Assembly: GCA_024280395.1 (NCBI GenBank)
Contig: JAJRQG010000123.1
Coordinates: 1 to 64,000 of the forward strand
DNA length: 64,000 nt
DNA from: Gammaproteobacteria bacterium
Lineage (GTDB): Bacteria; Pseudomonadota; Gammaproteobacteria; Xanthomonadales; Marinicellaceae
Reading direction: 5' to 3'
This document shows, piece by piece, positions 40,683 to 50,573 of the stretch (position 1 is its first letter; each line of letters starts with the position of its first letter). Made by a program: the position numbers and the translations under genes. The notes below the pieces were generated by a model, which was given only the letters and a program-made list of their open reading frames with translations, was not told the DNA's origin and did no database searches.

Positions 40683-41630
40683 ATGAAAAAAATAAGTATA
40701 AATTATGCAATATTTTTGTTGTTGATAAATACAACAGTTCTAGCTCAACTTTTATCAGGTCCAATTTCACCCTGTGTAAATTGTGAGCAATTAACGGCAA
40801 AAACAGAACCCTTTAATGGAACGTGGTTTAATCCCGATCAATCAGGTACAGGCTTTAGTATCGATGTACAAAATGGCAAACTGTTTGGGGTTTATTATGG
40901 TTACGATGAGCAAGGTAAAGTTATTTGGTTAACTTTCGTGGGCGATTTGGTCGCATCCGAGCAAACCAATGTAATGTGGACGCTAGATGCAGAGTTACTG
41001 CAGTTCAAGAATGGGAATGCTTTTAATCAAGATTATACGGCTCCTGAGACCACAGAATATCAAGGACAAATTCATCTAAAATTCACCCAAAAAAATCATG
41101 CTTTGTTTAGCGTTAATGACGGTGAAGAACAGAATATCGTTCCAATAATCTTTGGTGTACAAAAAACAGTTGATTTTCCAGAAAAAACTTCTTATCAATT
41201 CCCGGAACTAACAGGTTTATGGACATTTGTGAATTATTTTAGAGATCTCAATCTATCGGTAAAATACAGCACTGCTTCAGAAGTTTTGTATATTTGGCCT
41301 AAAGAAGAATTTATCATAGATTCAGATAATGATGGCTATTTGGATATAGAATATGAAGTTTGGAGATATGCTGGAGAGTACCCTGGTGCATTAGGTATAG
41401 GAAAAATACTTTGTAGTCTGATTGATAATGATCTAGGACAGACTGTTGGTCCACAATGTCGTTTTGTTGATAGAAGGTTTGCTACTGACCCCTTTAATCC
41501 ACCCACATACAATATGTCTTTGGGTGGTTTAGGGGCGTTTAGATTGTTTGGAGAAAGTCTTGACTTAGGAACTTTCGAAGCTATAAGGATTGATACAATA
41601 GATCACTCTAGTAATCCAGTAAATAAGTAA
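40683..41630 (+). CDS. Hypothetical secreted protein, paralog A
   Basis: Signal peptide; SPCVNCEQ..., GTWFNPDQSGTGFSIDVQNGKLFGVYYGYDEQGK repeated in paralog B; start set at ATG 40683. Confidence 0.8.
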   Translation: MKKISINYAIFLLLINTTVLAQLLSGPISPCVNCEQLTAKTEPFNGTWFNPDQSGTGFSIDVQNGKLFGVYYGYDEQGKVIWLTFVGDLVASEQTNVMWTLDAELLQFKNGNAFNQDYTAPETTEYQGQIHLKFTQKNHALFSVNDGEEQNIVPIIFGVQKTVDFPEKTSYQFPELTGLWTFVNYFRDLNLSVKYSTASEVLYIWPKEEFIIDSDNDGYLDIEYEVWRYAGEYPGALGIGKILCSLIDNDLGQTVGPQCRFVDRRFATDPFNPPTYNMSLGGLGAFRLFGESLDLGTFEAIRIDTIDHSSNPVNK

Positions 41631-41694
41631 AAATTAGAATAAACTGACAATGTATCAGGAAATTCATTAAATTTCTATAAGCAATATTGAACAA

Positions 41695-41736
41695 AGCAAT
41701 CAAGTAACAGCTTACAGAGTAAGTGGTTGTTTATAA
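41695..41736 (+). pseudogene. Duplicated 3' end of the metalloprotease gene (SNQVTAYRVSGCL*)
   Basis: agcaatcaagtaacagcttacag[a/g]... matches 40570-40611 at 39 of 42 positions by eye. Confidence 0.85.
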
Positions 41737-41750
41737 ATTAAAAAAGGTGT

Positions 41751-41778
41751 AGATTGGCTTGGGTAACCAAGTCAATCT
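41751..41778 (+). other. Inverted repeat upstream of second paralog
   Basis: AGATTGGCTTGG-gtaa-CCAAGTCAATCT, positional equivalent of 40632-40661. Confidence 0.75.
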
Positions 41779-41796
41779 GTATTTAGAGGTATAAAA

Positions 41797-42726
41797 ATGA
41801 AAAAATTAAATATATTTAATTCTATACTTATATTATTAATGATAAATACGGGTATCTTTGCTCAAACTTTAATCGGCCCAGTCTCACCGTGTGTGGACTG
41901 CGAACAATTCACTGTTAGAACCGAACCCTTTAATGGCACTTGGTACAATCCTGAACAATCGGGAACGGGCTTTAGTATCGATGTGCAAAATGGTAAGTTG
42001 TTTGGGGTTTATTATGGCTACGATGAGCAAGGAAAAGCCATCTGGTTGACCTTTGTTGGTGACTTGGTGCCATCTGATGAACCCAATGTGATGTGGACTG
42101 TGGATGCGGATTTATTGCAGTTTGAAAATGGCAATGCTTTTAATCAAAATTATTCTGCACCCAATACCACAGAATATCAAGAACAAATCCATCTCAAATT
42201 TACCCAAAAGAATCATGCGATATTTAGCGTGAATAACAGTGAAGAGCAAAATATCGTTCCTATAATCTTTGGTATGCCTGCATCTGTTGATTTTCCAGAG
42301 CAAACTTCTTATCAGTTTCCGGAGTTGACGGGTTTATGGACAATGGTTTATTATTTTAATGTTGAAGATACTCCCGAGCAATTTACTACCACATCGGTTG
42401 TTTATTCCATTTCAAGTAAAAAGTCAAGAGATGTTGATGGAGATGGAATTGAGGATATTTATTATACAATTATACAGTACTATGGAGATCAAGTTATCAA
42501 TGGAGATATAGTTTGTAAAGTTGCGGAAAATAATGGGCAAATTCAAGGTCCTGAGTGTACTTATATAGATCGTTTTTTGATAACAGCTACACAAAAGATT
42601 CCCAGGTATAGAATACCAATAGGAGGGTTGGGGGCTTTTAGATTTTTTGGTGAAGCGGATGACGGAAGTACAGTTGAGGCAATAAAAATCAACTCAAAAG
42701 ATTATATAAATAATCCTGTAAGGTAA
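41797..42726 (+). CDS. Hypothetical secreted protein, paralog B
   Basis: N-terminal half nearly identical to paralog A (GTWYNPEQSGTGFSIDVQNGKLFGVYYGYDEQGKAIWLTFVGDLVPS); C-terminal half diverged. Confidence 0.82.
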   Translation: MKKLNIFNSILILLMINTGIFAQTLIGPVSPCVDCEQFTVRTEPFNGTWYNPEQSGTGFSIDVQNGKLFGVYYGYDEQGKAIWLTFVGDLVPSDEPNVMWTVDADLLQFENGNAFNQNYSAPNTTEYQEQIHLKFTQKNHAIFSVNNSEEQNIVPIIFGMPASVDFPEQTSYQFPELTGLWTMVYYFNVEDTPEQFTTTSVVYSISSKKSRDVDGDGIEDIYYTIIQYYGDQVINGDIVCKVAENNGQIQGPECTYIDRFLITATQKIPRYRIPIGGLGAFRFFGEADDGSTVEAIKINSKDYINNPVR

Positions 42727-42864
42727 TATCCTTGTTTGTATTATCTAGCAGGGGTTAATAAATAGATATTTATATGACAAAACTTTGGAAAATGAAGGGG
42801 TATGATTAGTGAATAGAAACTGCCAATCTTTTTATTTTTCAAAGTTTATTGAGGGGTGATTTAT

Positions 42865-44121
42865 TCATGATTTGTAATTCACTCTAGTAAAGACCATTAA
42901 TTCTTTGGTTTTGTTATTATGCGACCAATCATACCCCAAAGAAACCAATTCTCCATCCTGATAAATAAAAGGCGTATTTTGACGTTCCCAGGTTGGAACT
43001 TTGTTCTCTTGGAAGAGTTGTTTACTCGTTTTGCGGAATTGGTGTTTGTGGGTTTTTAGTTTTTGCCCTGTTTGATTAAATTTTATCACTAAGTTTAATG
43101 GTTTATCTCCTTTGTATTCTAACTTCCCACAGCCATTTGGGAAATCAAAGGGTTCTTCTGTGTTCCAAATAAACTCATTGCTTGAATCAATCACATCAAA
43201 ATTTTGAATGCAATAAACGGCTTGTTGCCAGCGGTAGAGTTGGTAGTACTTGTTTTGATAATGCGGGTGTTTGTCGGCATTGGCATGAATAAAATCTTGG
43301 GTGATTTGATTCAATACGGCTTTATCGGGTGTAGGCAGGTTTTTATGGCTTAACCAATGGTACAAAAGAGTGGGTTGTAGAGCGGCAGGCAATTCTTGCA
43401 ATTGTTTAACGGGCAGCGAGCTTCCTTGGAAGTCTAGCAAGTGGTTGAGTAAATCTAAACTGTGGCTGCTATTGTTTGCGCTGCGGGTGATATTTTCAAT
43501 CACATGGGTGAATTGGCTTTCTAGTTGGGGAATAATTTCATTGCGAATAAAATTCCTTTTGTAGTGATTATCAAGATTTGATGCATCCTCTATCCAGCTT
43601 AAATTATTGATGATTAAATAGTCTTTTAGAGTTTCTGGAGAATATTCTAGCAAGGGTCTGGCGATATAACTTTGTGCAAATTTTCGCAGTTTTTCAATGC
43701 CGCACAAGCCCTTAATGCCCGTGCCGCGCATCAGTTTTAACAAAACGGTCTCGGCTTGGTCTTGTGCATGGTGTGCGGTTAATAAAATTTCGTGTGGTCG
43801 CAAGTGTTTTTCAAAAAAACCATAACGGGCTTTGCGGCATGAATTTTCACTGCTATCAGGCAGGTCGGCTTGTTCAATAATCAGAGGGATATTTAATTGT
43901 TCACAAGTGGCTTGACAATGGTCTTGCCAAATTTGTGCTTGGGATTGAATGTTGTGATTGATATGAATGGCACGAACGTTTTCTCTAACATTTCCCAGTG
44001 TTGAAAACAGGTGCAATAATGCGGTAGAATCCGCACCACCACTGTAGGCAACCAGGTAACCTTCATTTTCAGGAAGGTGATCTGTCAGCGATTCAACTTT
44101 CAGCGTCTTGGAAGACACCAT
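42865..44121 (-). CDS. tilS: tRNA(Ile)-lysidine synthetase
   Basis: [18 protein letters not shown]-loop; [30 protein letters not shown]. Confidence 0.95.
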   Translation of the reverse strand: MVSSKTLKVESLTDHLPENEGYLVAYSGGADSTALLHLFSTLGNVRENVRAIHINHNIQSQAQIWQDHCQATCEQLNIPLIIEQADLPDSSENSCRKARYGFFEKHLRPHEILLTAHHAQDQAETVLLKLMRGTGIKGLCGIEKLRKFAQSYIARPLLEYSPETLKDYLIINNLSWIEDASNLDNHYKRNFIRNEIIPQLESQFTHVIENITRSANNSSHSLDLLNHLLDFQGSSLPVKQLQELPAALQPTLLYHWLSHKNLPTPDKAVLNQITQDFIHANADKHPHYQNKYYQLYRWQQAVYCIQNFDVIDSSNEFIWNTEEPFDFPNGCGKLEYKGDKPLNLVIKFNQTGQKLKTHKHQFRKTSKQLFQENKVPTWERQNTPFIYQDGELVSLGYDWSHNNKTKELMVFTRVNYKS

Positions 44122-45061
44122 AACTCATTAACCTTGCATAGCGTTTTTCGATTAGCTTATCCATATCGATTTTGCTTAATTTATTGAGTTCTTGCTCGAT
44201 TGCATCAGACATAGATTGTGCCACTTTATCCACATCTTTGTGTGCAGATCCCAGTGGTTCTTCAATTATTCTGTCGATTAATTTTAATTTTTTAAGTTTG
44301 CTTGATGTAATGGACAAAGCTTCAGCAGCGATACTGGCTTTTTCTGCACTTCGCCAAAGAATAGATGCGCAGCCTTCAGGTGAAATAACTGAGTAAGTAC
44401 TGTATTGTAACATCATGGTCACATCTCCGACACCAATGGCCAATGCGCCGCCAGAGCCGCCTTCACCAATAACTGTTGCGATAATGGGCACCCTTAAATC
44501 GGACATTTCAGCCAAGTTTCTGGCAATTGCATCATTTTGTCCGCGTTCTTCGGCACTGATGCCAGGATGTGCGCCAGGCGTGTCAATGAAAGTTAAAATG
44601 GGTACATTAAAGCGTTCTGCCATTTTCATTAATCGCAAAGCTTTTCGATAGCCTTCGGGTCTAGGCATGCCAAAATTGCGTTTAATTTTTTCTTTGGTTG
44701 AACGGCCTTTTTGATGGCCAATGATCATTACTGAATGTCCGCGAAATTTAGCCAACCCACCAACAATGGCTGGATCATCGGCAAAAGCACGATCGCCATG
44801 CAACTCGTCAAATGATTCGGTAATTAAATCAATATAATCTTGAGTATAAGGGCGCTTGGGGTGTCTGGCCAATTGTGCGATTTGCCAATCATTGAGTTTG
44901 GCAAATATTTGTTTGGTTTTGTTTTTGAGCTTTTCTTGTAAGCGGCTAATTTCATCATCAATGTTTATCGCATTGTCATCACTGACATTGCGCAGTTCGG
45001 AAATTTTGGCTTCAAGTTCAGCCAACGGCTGTTCAAATTCTAGATAATCGTTATTCATCAA
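44093..45061 (-). CDS. accA: Acetyl-CoA carboxylase carboxyltransferase subunit alpha
   Basis: [47 protein letters not shown]. Confidence 0.96.
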   Translation of the reverse strand: MMNNDYLEFEQPLAELEAKISELRNVSDDNAINIDDEISRLQEKLKNKTKQIFAKLNDWQIAQLARHPKRPYTQDYIDLITESFDELHGDRAFADDPAIVGGLAKFRGHSVMIIGHQKGRSTKEKIKRNFGMPRPEGYRKALRLMKMAERFNVPILTFIDTPGAHPGISAEERGQNDAIARNLAEMSDLRVPIIATVIGEGGSGGALAIGVGDVTMMLQYSTYSVISPEGCASILWRSAEKASIAAEALSITSSKLKKLKLIDRIIEEPLGSAHKDVDKVAQSMSDAIEQELNKLSKIDMDKLIEKRYARLMSYGVFQDAES

Positions 45062-45158
45062 TTATTTTTTGTAATCAAAACAATCATTTTACGCAAATTA
45101 TTGTTTATCTGCCAGTTAATGGTTAATATTCTCATCTATTTAATAATTTCCAACTATC

Positions 45159-45947
45159 ATGATAATAACGCTTTCACCATCCAAAGGCCAAAATTTTGAG
45201 TCCGCAGCACCAACACAAACCTATACTATCCCAACGCAATTAAGTGAAAGTGAAGTTTTGGTTGAACAGTTGAAAAAGCTCTCAAAGTCTAATATTTCTG
45301 AATTGATGTCAATCAGTGAAAATCTGGCGGAACTGAATTATCAACGCTACAAAGACTTTAAGACACCATTTAATGAACAGAATGCCAAGCAGGCCCTATT
45401 TGCTTTTAAAGGCGATGTGTATTCAGGGATAAACACAGCCAGTATGAACCAAGCTGATTATGACTATGCGCAGAATCATTTAAGAATACTCTCAGGTTTA
45501 TACGGTTGTTTAAAACCATTGGATCTAATTCAACCTTATAGATTAGAAATGAAAACCAAACTAAAAACCAATAAAGCTGATAACCTTTATCAATATTGGG
45601 GTGAGAACATAACCAATGAATTAAATGACGCTTTACAGAACCAAAAAGAAAAAATCATTGTCAATTTGGCATCGAACGAATACTGGAAATCAGTCAAACC
45701 CAAAAACTTAGATGGAAAAGTCATCAATGTGGCATTCAAGGAAAACAAAGATGGAAAAAGCCGCATTATTGCCATATTTGCTAAAAAAGCCCGTGGCATG
45801 ATGGCCGATTTTTTGATTCGCAATCGTGTAGAGTCTGTAGAGGGAATTAAGAATTTTGATTACGCCGATTACAAATTTGATAAAAAAGTATCCAATGATG
45901 ATTTGTTTGTATTTTCAAGAAAGCAACCTAAACCTTTGTCAAAATAA
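45159..45947 (+). CDS. yaaA: Peroxide stress protein YaaA
   Basis: MIITLSPSKGQNFE, LYGCLKPLDLIQPYRLEMKTKL, FKENKDGKSRIIAIFAKKARGMMADFLI. Confidence 0.93.
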   Translation: MIITLSPSKGQNFESAAPTQTYTIPTQLSESEVLVEQLKKLSKSNISELMSISENLAELNYQRYKDFKTPFNEQNAKQALFAFKGDVYSGINTASMNQADYDYAQNHLRILSGLYGCLKPLDLIQPYRLEMKTKLKTNKADNLYQYWGENITNELNDALQNQKEKIIVNLASNEYWKSVKPKNLDGKVINVAFKENKDGKSRIIAIFAKKARGMMADFLIRNRVESVEGIKNFDYADYKFDKKVSNDDLFVFSRKQPKPLSK

Positions 45948-45983
45948 TATGTAAATTTATTCACACCACCCAGTAGACAACTT

Positions 45984-46003
45984 TATTTCAATGTTGAAAT
46001 AAG
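45984..46003. other. Perfect inverted repeat TTATTTCAA-tg-TTGAAATAA
   Basis: 9-bp arms in the yaaA / MopE-like gene intergenic region. Confidence 0.8.
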
Positions 46004-46057
46004 CACTTGAATGTTATATGATTAAAGATTGTAGAAAAGGGGTATGGGGATAAAGCA

Positions 46058-46810
46058 ATGCGTTATATAAAAGTGGTTCTGATTTTTTTACTGTACTGGG
46101 TGCCTTCTTCGGCTGAAACACAACTCTCCAAATCAGACAATTCATTTATTCTTCAACCCGCTGTTTCTAACAATATTAATGAGCTTCTTAAATCATCAGG
46201 TACCATTCAATTAATGGGTGCTTGTAATACAGGTTTTAATGACTGTAGTGGGGTTTGTGTGAACCTAAATACTAACAATCAAAATTGTGGGAGTTGTGGA
46301 AACATATGTACGACCGCGCAATCCTGCAGTGCAGGACTTTGTGTTGCAGGAACCGATAACGACGATGACGGTTGGTCAGTAGAAAACGGGGATTGTGATG
46401 ACGGAGATGAAAATATAAACCCGGATGCCTCTGATATTTGTGATGGAATAGACAACAACTGTGATGCTGTGATTGATGAGAATGCAAGCCTTCTTTGCCC
46501 AACTGTTGATAGCAGTAATTGTAGTGCAGGAATATGTACTTCTGCCATGTGTGATGTGGTGTTGGCTAGTCTTGGAACAGCTTGTGAAGATGCAAATGCT
46601 TGCACCGCTTTTGGACAATGTAACTCAATGGGCCAATGTATAGGGATTGCTGTTGATTGTGATGATGCTGAGGTATGCACAACTGATTCATGCGACTCCT
46701 CAACAGGTTGTGTCCATACACCAGTAACCAATGGAACTTCTTGTGGTATTGGGTTAACTTGTCAAGAAGGCGCATGTGTTGATGTGGTTTTCAAAAGCGG
46801 GTTTGAATGA
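46058..46810 (+). CDS. Secreted Cys-rich protein with MopE-like Asp/Cys motifs and C-terminal FKSGFE
   Basis: CSGVCVNLNTNNQNCGSCGNICTTAQSC; DNDDDGWSVENGDCDDGDENINPDASDICDGIDNNCDAVIDEN; ends VVFKSGFE. Confidence 0.82.
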   Translation: MRYIKVVLIFLLYWVPSSAETQLSKSDNSFILQPAVSNNINELLKSSGTIQLMGACNTGFNDCSGVCVNLNTNNQNCGSCGNICTTAQSCSAGLCVAGTDNDDDGWSVENGDCDDGDENINPDASDICDGIDNNCDAVIDENASLLCPTVDSSNCSAGICTSAMCDVVLASLGTACEDANACTAFGQCNSMGQCIGIAVDCDDAEVCTTDSCDSSTGCVHTPVTNGTSCGIGLTCQEGACVDVVFKSGFE

Positions 46811-46936
46811 ATTTTGTTAGTTAATATGTGTAATTAACTGGTTTATAAGGAATTGTGTTTTAAAATTACTCCTCTGGTATTTTCTTATCTTAAATGTAAA
46901 AATACTGCGTTTTAATTACTCGACTAAACTAAACCT

Positions 46937-47941
46937 ATGAAAGAATTTATCGAAAAAATGCCCAAAGTTGAGCTGCACATGCATGTGGAAGGTTCAATGG
47001 AAGCTGAAACCTTATGGGAGTTGGCACACCACAATAACTATAAAATTGAGTACAACAGTATTGAGGAACTTAAAGCTGCTTATAAATTCAATAACTTAAC
47101 TGAATTTATCGATATGTACATGCTTGGTACTCGGGTAATTAAGTCTGAGCAAGATTTGTACGATGTGTGCATGACGTATTTTAAAAAATGTGTCGAGCAA
47201 AATATCCAGCATACTGAGATTCATTCCGATATTCGCACCTATGTGGACTACGGTTATCCACCTGAGTTTGTCATCAATGCGTTGCATGGGGCTTTTGTTG
47301 ATGCCAAAGAAAACTACGGAATAACTGGTGGTTTTATGCCTTGTTTTATTCGGCATTTGGGTAATGATGTGGCAAAAGAAGACTTAGATTTGATGCTGCC
47401 ATTTAAAGACAAAATATTGGCGATTGGGCTGTCAGCTGTAGAAGTGGGTTTTCCACCTTCTCTATTCAAAGATACTTTTGCCAAAGTACACGATGCGGGC
47501 ATAAAAGTAATTGCTCATGCGGGTGAAGAAGCGCCAGCGGATTATATTTGGTCGGCGATTAATGACATCAATGTGGACAGAATTGATCATGGTATCCGCT
47601 GTCTCGATGATGAGAAGTTGGTTGAATATTTGGTTGAAACACAGTTACCATTAACTGTTTGCCCTTATTCCAATGTAGCTTTAAAGATTTTTGACGACAT
47701 TTCTCAACATACATTGCCTATCATGTTAGAAAAAGGTTTAAATGTCAGTATTCATTCGGATGACCCTGCTCATTTCAATGCTTATTTGACAGAAAACATC
47801 ATTGGCATTGCTGAAAATACTTCAGTGAGCAAAGAAGGTATTATCCAGATGGCAAAAAATGCCATAAAAAGTAGTTTTGCTGACAATAGTCGCAAAATAG
47901 AGCTGTTAAATAGCCTGAATCAATATGTTATGGATGCTTAG
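46937..47941 (+). CDS. Adenosine/adenine deaminase
   Basis: MPKVELHMHVEGSMEAETLWELA, IKVIAHAGEEAP, RIDHGIRC, SIHSDDPAHFNAYL. Confidence 0.93.
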   Translation: MKEFIEKMPKVELHMHVEGSMEAETLWELAHHNNYKIEYNSIEELKAAYKFNNLTEFIDMYMLGTRVIKSEQDLYDVCMTYFKKCVEQNIQHTEIHSDIRTYVDYGYPPEFVINALHGAFVDAKENYGITGGFMPCFIRHLGNDVAKEDLDLMLPFKDKILAIGLSAVEVGFPPSLFKDTFAKVHDAGIKVIAHAGEEAPADYIWSAINDINVDRIDHGIRCLDDEKLVEYLVETQLPLTVCPYSNVALKIFDDISQHTLPIMLEKGLNVSIHSDDPAHFNAYLTENIIGIAENTSVSKEGIIQMAKNAIKSSFADNSRKIELLNSLNQYVMDA

Positions 47942-47979
47942 ACGTTGACATTTTCCCTCAATGCTAACAAATTAGTAAA

Positions 47980-48696
47980 ATGCAAAAAAAAATATTAATT
48001 TTATTGATGCTTGTGAGTCCAATATTTGCTAAAAAATTACAAATTCACAAATGTCATGCTACGAATGGCACCGTTTTGTTTCAAGAAAACCCTTGTGAGT
48101 TAGGGCTCAGCAAGAAAAAAGTCAAACAACAAAATAAAATGACCAAGCAGGGTATTCAGAAACCTGTTGTAACTTTACAAGTTTACCAATCTCCATCCGC
48201 CATTACTTCCAAAATTCAGTATGCAACAAAAACAGTTCGTAACCAGGTAAAAGGGTATGATGTTTCATTGAATGTTAAGCAAGCTTGGAGGGTTGTTAAC
48301 AAGGTGTACAACAATAAACTTTTGCACTTAGAGTTTGTCGAAAAAACAGGCCATGATCAAATAGAAATGTTGGTGGATTTTATTTATACCGATGGGAAAC
48401 GTTTTTCTGAGAAAGAGTTGCTTGAATTGGTTTATCTCTCTGGAAGCCGTTTTGTTGAGGGGTCAAACGAAGGACAAATAAATGCTCATTCATTCAAAAT
48501 CAACAAAGGGAAGGGTGTGATGGCAACATTAACCCATTCAAAAGCCGGTTTTAGAGACAAAATATTAAGCAAGGGTGCCATATACAAAAATGGATGGTTG
48601 GTTCAATTTACTTACAATGGGGAGTATATAAATAGTCATTCCCATCAGTTTGTTTTGCAGTCTCTGTTTAAAAACATGCAAATCAATAAGATATAA
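47980..48696 (+). CDS. Hypothetical secreted protein (DUF4124-like N-terminus)
   Basis: Signal peptide; IHKCHATNGTVLFQENPCE. Confidence 0.6.
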   Translation: MQKKILILLMLVSPIFAKKLQIHKCHATNGTVLFQENPCELGLSKKKVKQQNKMTKQGIQKPVVTLQVYQSPSAITSKIQYATKTVRNQVKGYDVSLNVKQAWRVVNKVYNNKLLHLEFVEKTGHDQIEMLVDFIYTDGKRFSEKELLELVYLSGSRFVEGSNEGQINAHSFKINKGKGVMATLTHSKAGFRDKILSKGAIYKNGWLVQFTYNGEYINSHSHQFVLQSLFKNMQINKI

Positions 48697-48819
48697 GACA
48701 TACAAAATATTTAAGAGAGTTGTGGATTTAACATTTGTTTGTGTTTTTAACTGATTAGATTATATACTCTAAATATTCGCCTTACATTGGTAGTGAGTTT
48801 AGCAATGAGGGTCGTTTGT

Positions 48820-49260
48820 ATGAAATATGTGAATCTAATCTTTATCTCGGTGTTGTTCATCACTGCATGTAGTTATGTAGGAACAGGCAACTCTGGTGCA
48901 TTGTCACCTATTCAGGCCATTGAAAGATCGGCAGCATCTGCTCCAAAAGCAGTGAATAATGTATTTGAGCTTCAAGTTAAATCTAGTAACAGTCATCAAG
49001 GTTTGGCTTTTCTAAATTCAGAGAAAGACAATCTTGATCAAAGAAACCTTGTTATTGCACTGCGACCTCAAGCAATTAATCAATTAAAAGAAAAATATGG
49101 ACAATCCCCTCAAGAGTATCTTTTGGATAAAAGAATCAGGGTAGAGGGACAAGCAAGGCGGATTAAAACTTGGGTTTTATTTAAGAATAAGAATACCCGA
49201 CAGTATTTTTATCAAACCAAAATATTTGTAAAATCCGCTAATCAGTTAACTGTTTTATAA
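48820..49260 (+). CDS. Hypothetical lipoprotein
   Basis: Lipobox-like FITAC after MKYVNLIFISVL; start set at ATG 48820. Confidence 0.65.
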   Translation: MKYVNLIFISVLFITACSYVGTGNSGALSPIQAIERSAASAPKAVNNVFELQVKSSNSHQGLAFLNSEKDNLDQRNLVIALRPQAINQLKEKYGQSPQEYLLDKRIRVEGQARRIKTWVLFKNKNTRQYFYQTKIFVKSANQLTVL

Positions 49261-49809
49261 GCGCTTAGACATGGGTAAAAATTTTATTTGATTGGTTTTG
49301 TCCATGTTGTGATGTATGTATTGTTCACCTTGGTAGCCATTTTTTTGATAAAAATCAATACCAGATAAAGTTGACATTAGTTGGCACTGTAGGAATCCTT
49401 GGTGTTTCGCTTGCTTCTCGCACTCTTCTAGCAAGAGTTTGCCCAGTCCTTGCCTGGCATACTCTGGATGAATAAAAAATGCCCTGATTTTTGCCGCTTC
49501 ATTTTGTGGGTTAAGTTTCTTAGGGTTGCGAATATTATTGCTGTCACTGCCAAATAACGTTTTTCTGTAGCTCCAGCCGCCACAAGCGACAATGGTGTTT
49601 CCAGACTCAATGACATAATAGGTATTGTCCTTGATGAGTTGAGTGTCAACACCAAAAGCCCCTTGAAGAGCGAGTTCGATGGTCTTCTTGTCATAAAACT
49701 CTCCACCCAATTTTCTGGCAGAGAGTTTTATGAGTTGTGAAATTTCTTGAATATCTTCGAACTCTGCTAACCTAAGGTTGTTGCTCATAATGATTTGGGG
49801 TAAATCCAA
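49255..49809 (-). CDS. GNAT family N-acetyltransferase
   Basis: IRAFFIHPEYARQGLGKLLLEECEKQAKHQGF; FYQKNGY. Confidence 0.9.
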   Translation of the reverse strand: MDLPQIIMSNNLRLAEFEDIQEISQLIKLSARKLGGEFYDKKTIELALQGAFGVDTQLIKDNTYYVIESGNTIVACGGWSYRKTLFGSDSNNIRNPKKLNPQNEAAKIRAFFIHPEYARQGLGKLLLEECEKQAKHQGFLQCQLMSTLSGIDFYQKNGYQGEQYIHHNMDKTNQIKFLPMSKRL

Positions 49810-50573
49810 CCTGAAATTTCGCCGCCACTGTTGTTTTTTGATTTTCCAGTCTCAACATCTAATAAAGTATAGTGGCCATTAACATTAAACAATGAAATTT
49901 GGCGGGCATATTTATTGGGTTTTAGCCATTTTTTGTTATTATAGTTTTCTTCTGCTAAATTCACACTGCCTTGTTTTAAATCAACGCCTACCACAACTGC
50001 CACATGACCATGTCGCCATAAAGGGTTGTTTCTGTCGGGGTAGTAAACCACTAAATCACCGATTTTAGGCGGCCGAGTGGCTGTGCCGTTGATTGAGCGT
50101 GCCAAAGGAAAGGTTTTGTTGCTGCGAATATCTTTGCCTTGGGTTAGGTAAATGATTTCGTGAGCACTGTCTATACTGCCATAGGTGATGCCTTTATTGA
50201 TCATCCACCAGCGGCGGGAATATTCCACACATTGGTTAATCAATCCAATATAGTGTAAGTTATCGTCTTTGGGGTTGCTTTTGTGAACAGTGACTTCGCC
50301 TGTTGCTAGGTTTAAAAATGAATATTCATTTTTAACACATTCGGAACGGCAATTTGAATAGGCATCAATACCATTGGCTGAACCCAGGATTTTGCCAAAA
50401 TCAGTAACACAATCGGTTACACACAGTTGTTTGTTTTTTTCAAACATGGCTTTGCTTTGTTCCTGTGTGAAAGCAGGGGGCTTATCTCTTAAACCCAAAC
50501 CATCGCTATGTTCCAATTGTGCAATGCCCATATTACTAATTAATAACAATAAAAAATAACGCATATTATTCAC
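49785..50573 (-). CDS. CHAP-domain amidase-like secreted protein
   Basis: CVEYSRRWWMINKGITYGS; GDLVVYYPDRNNPLWRHGHVAVVVGVD. Confidence 0.8.
   Translation of the reverse strand: MNNMRYFLLLLISNMGIAQLEHSDGLGLRDKPPAFTQEQSKAMFEKNKQLCVTDCVTDFGKILGSANGIDAYSNCRSECVKNEYSFLNLATGEVTVHKSNPKDDNLHYIGLINQCVEYSRRWWMINKGITYGSIDSAHEIIYLTQGKDIRSNKTFPLARSINGTATRPPKIGDLVVYYPDRNNPLWRHGHVAVVVGVDLKQGSVNLAEENYNNKKWLKPNKYARQISLFNVNGHYTLLDVETGKSKNNSGGEISGWIYPKSL

Noticed and set aside
46272-46775. Minus-strand ORFs opposite the MopE-like gene
   Set aside because: Antisense to a coding gene with clear signal peptide and motifs; composition-driven
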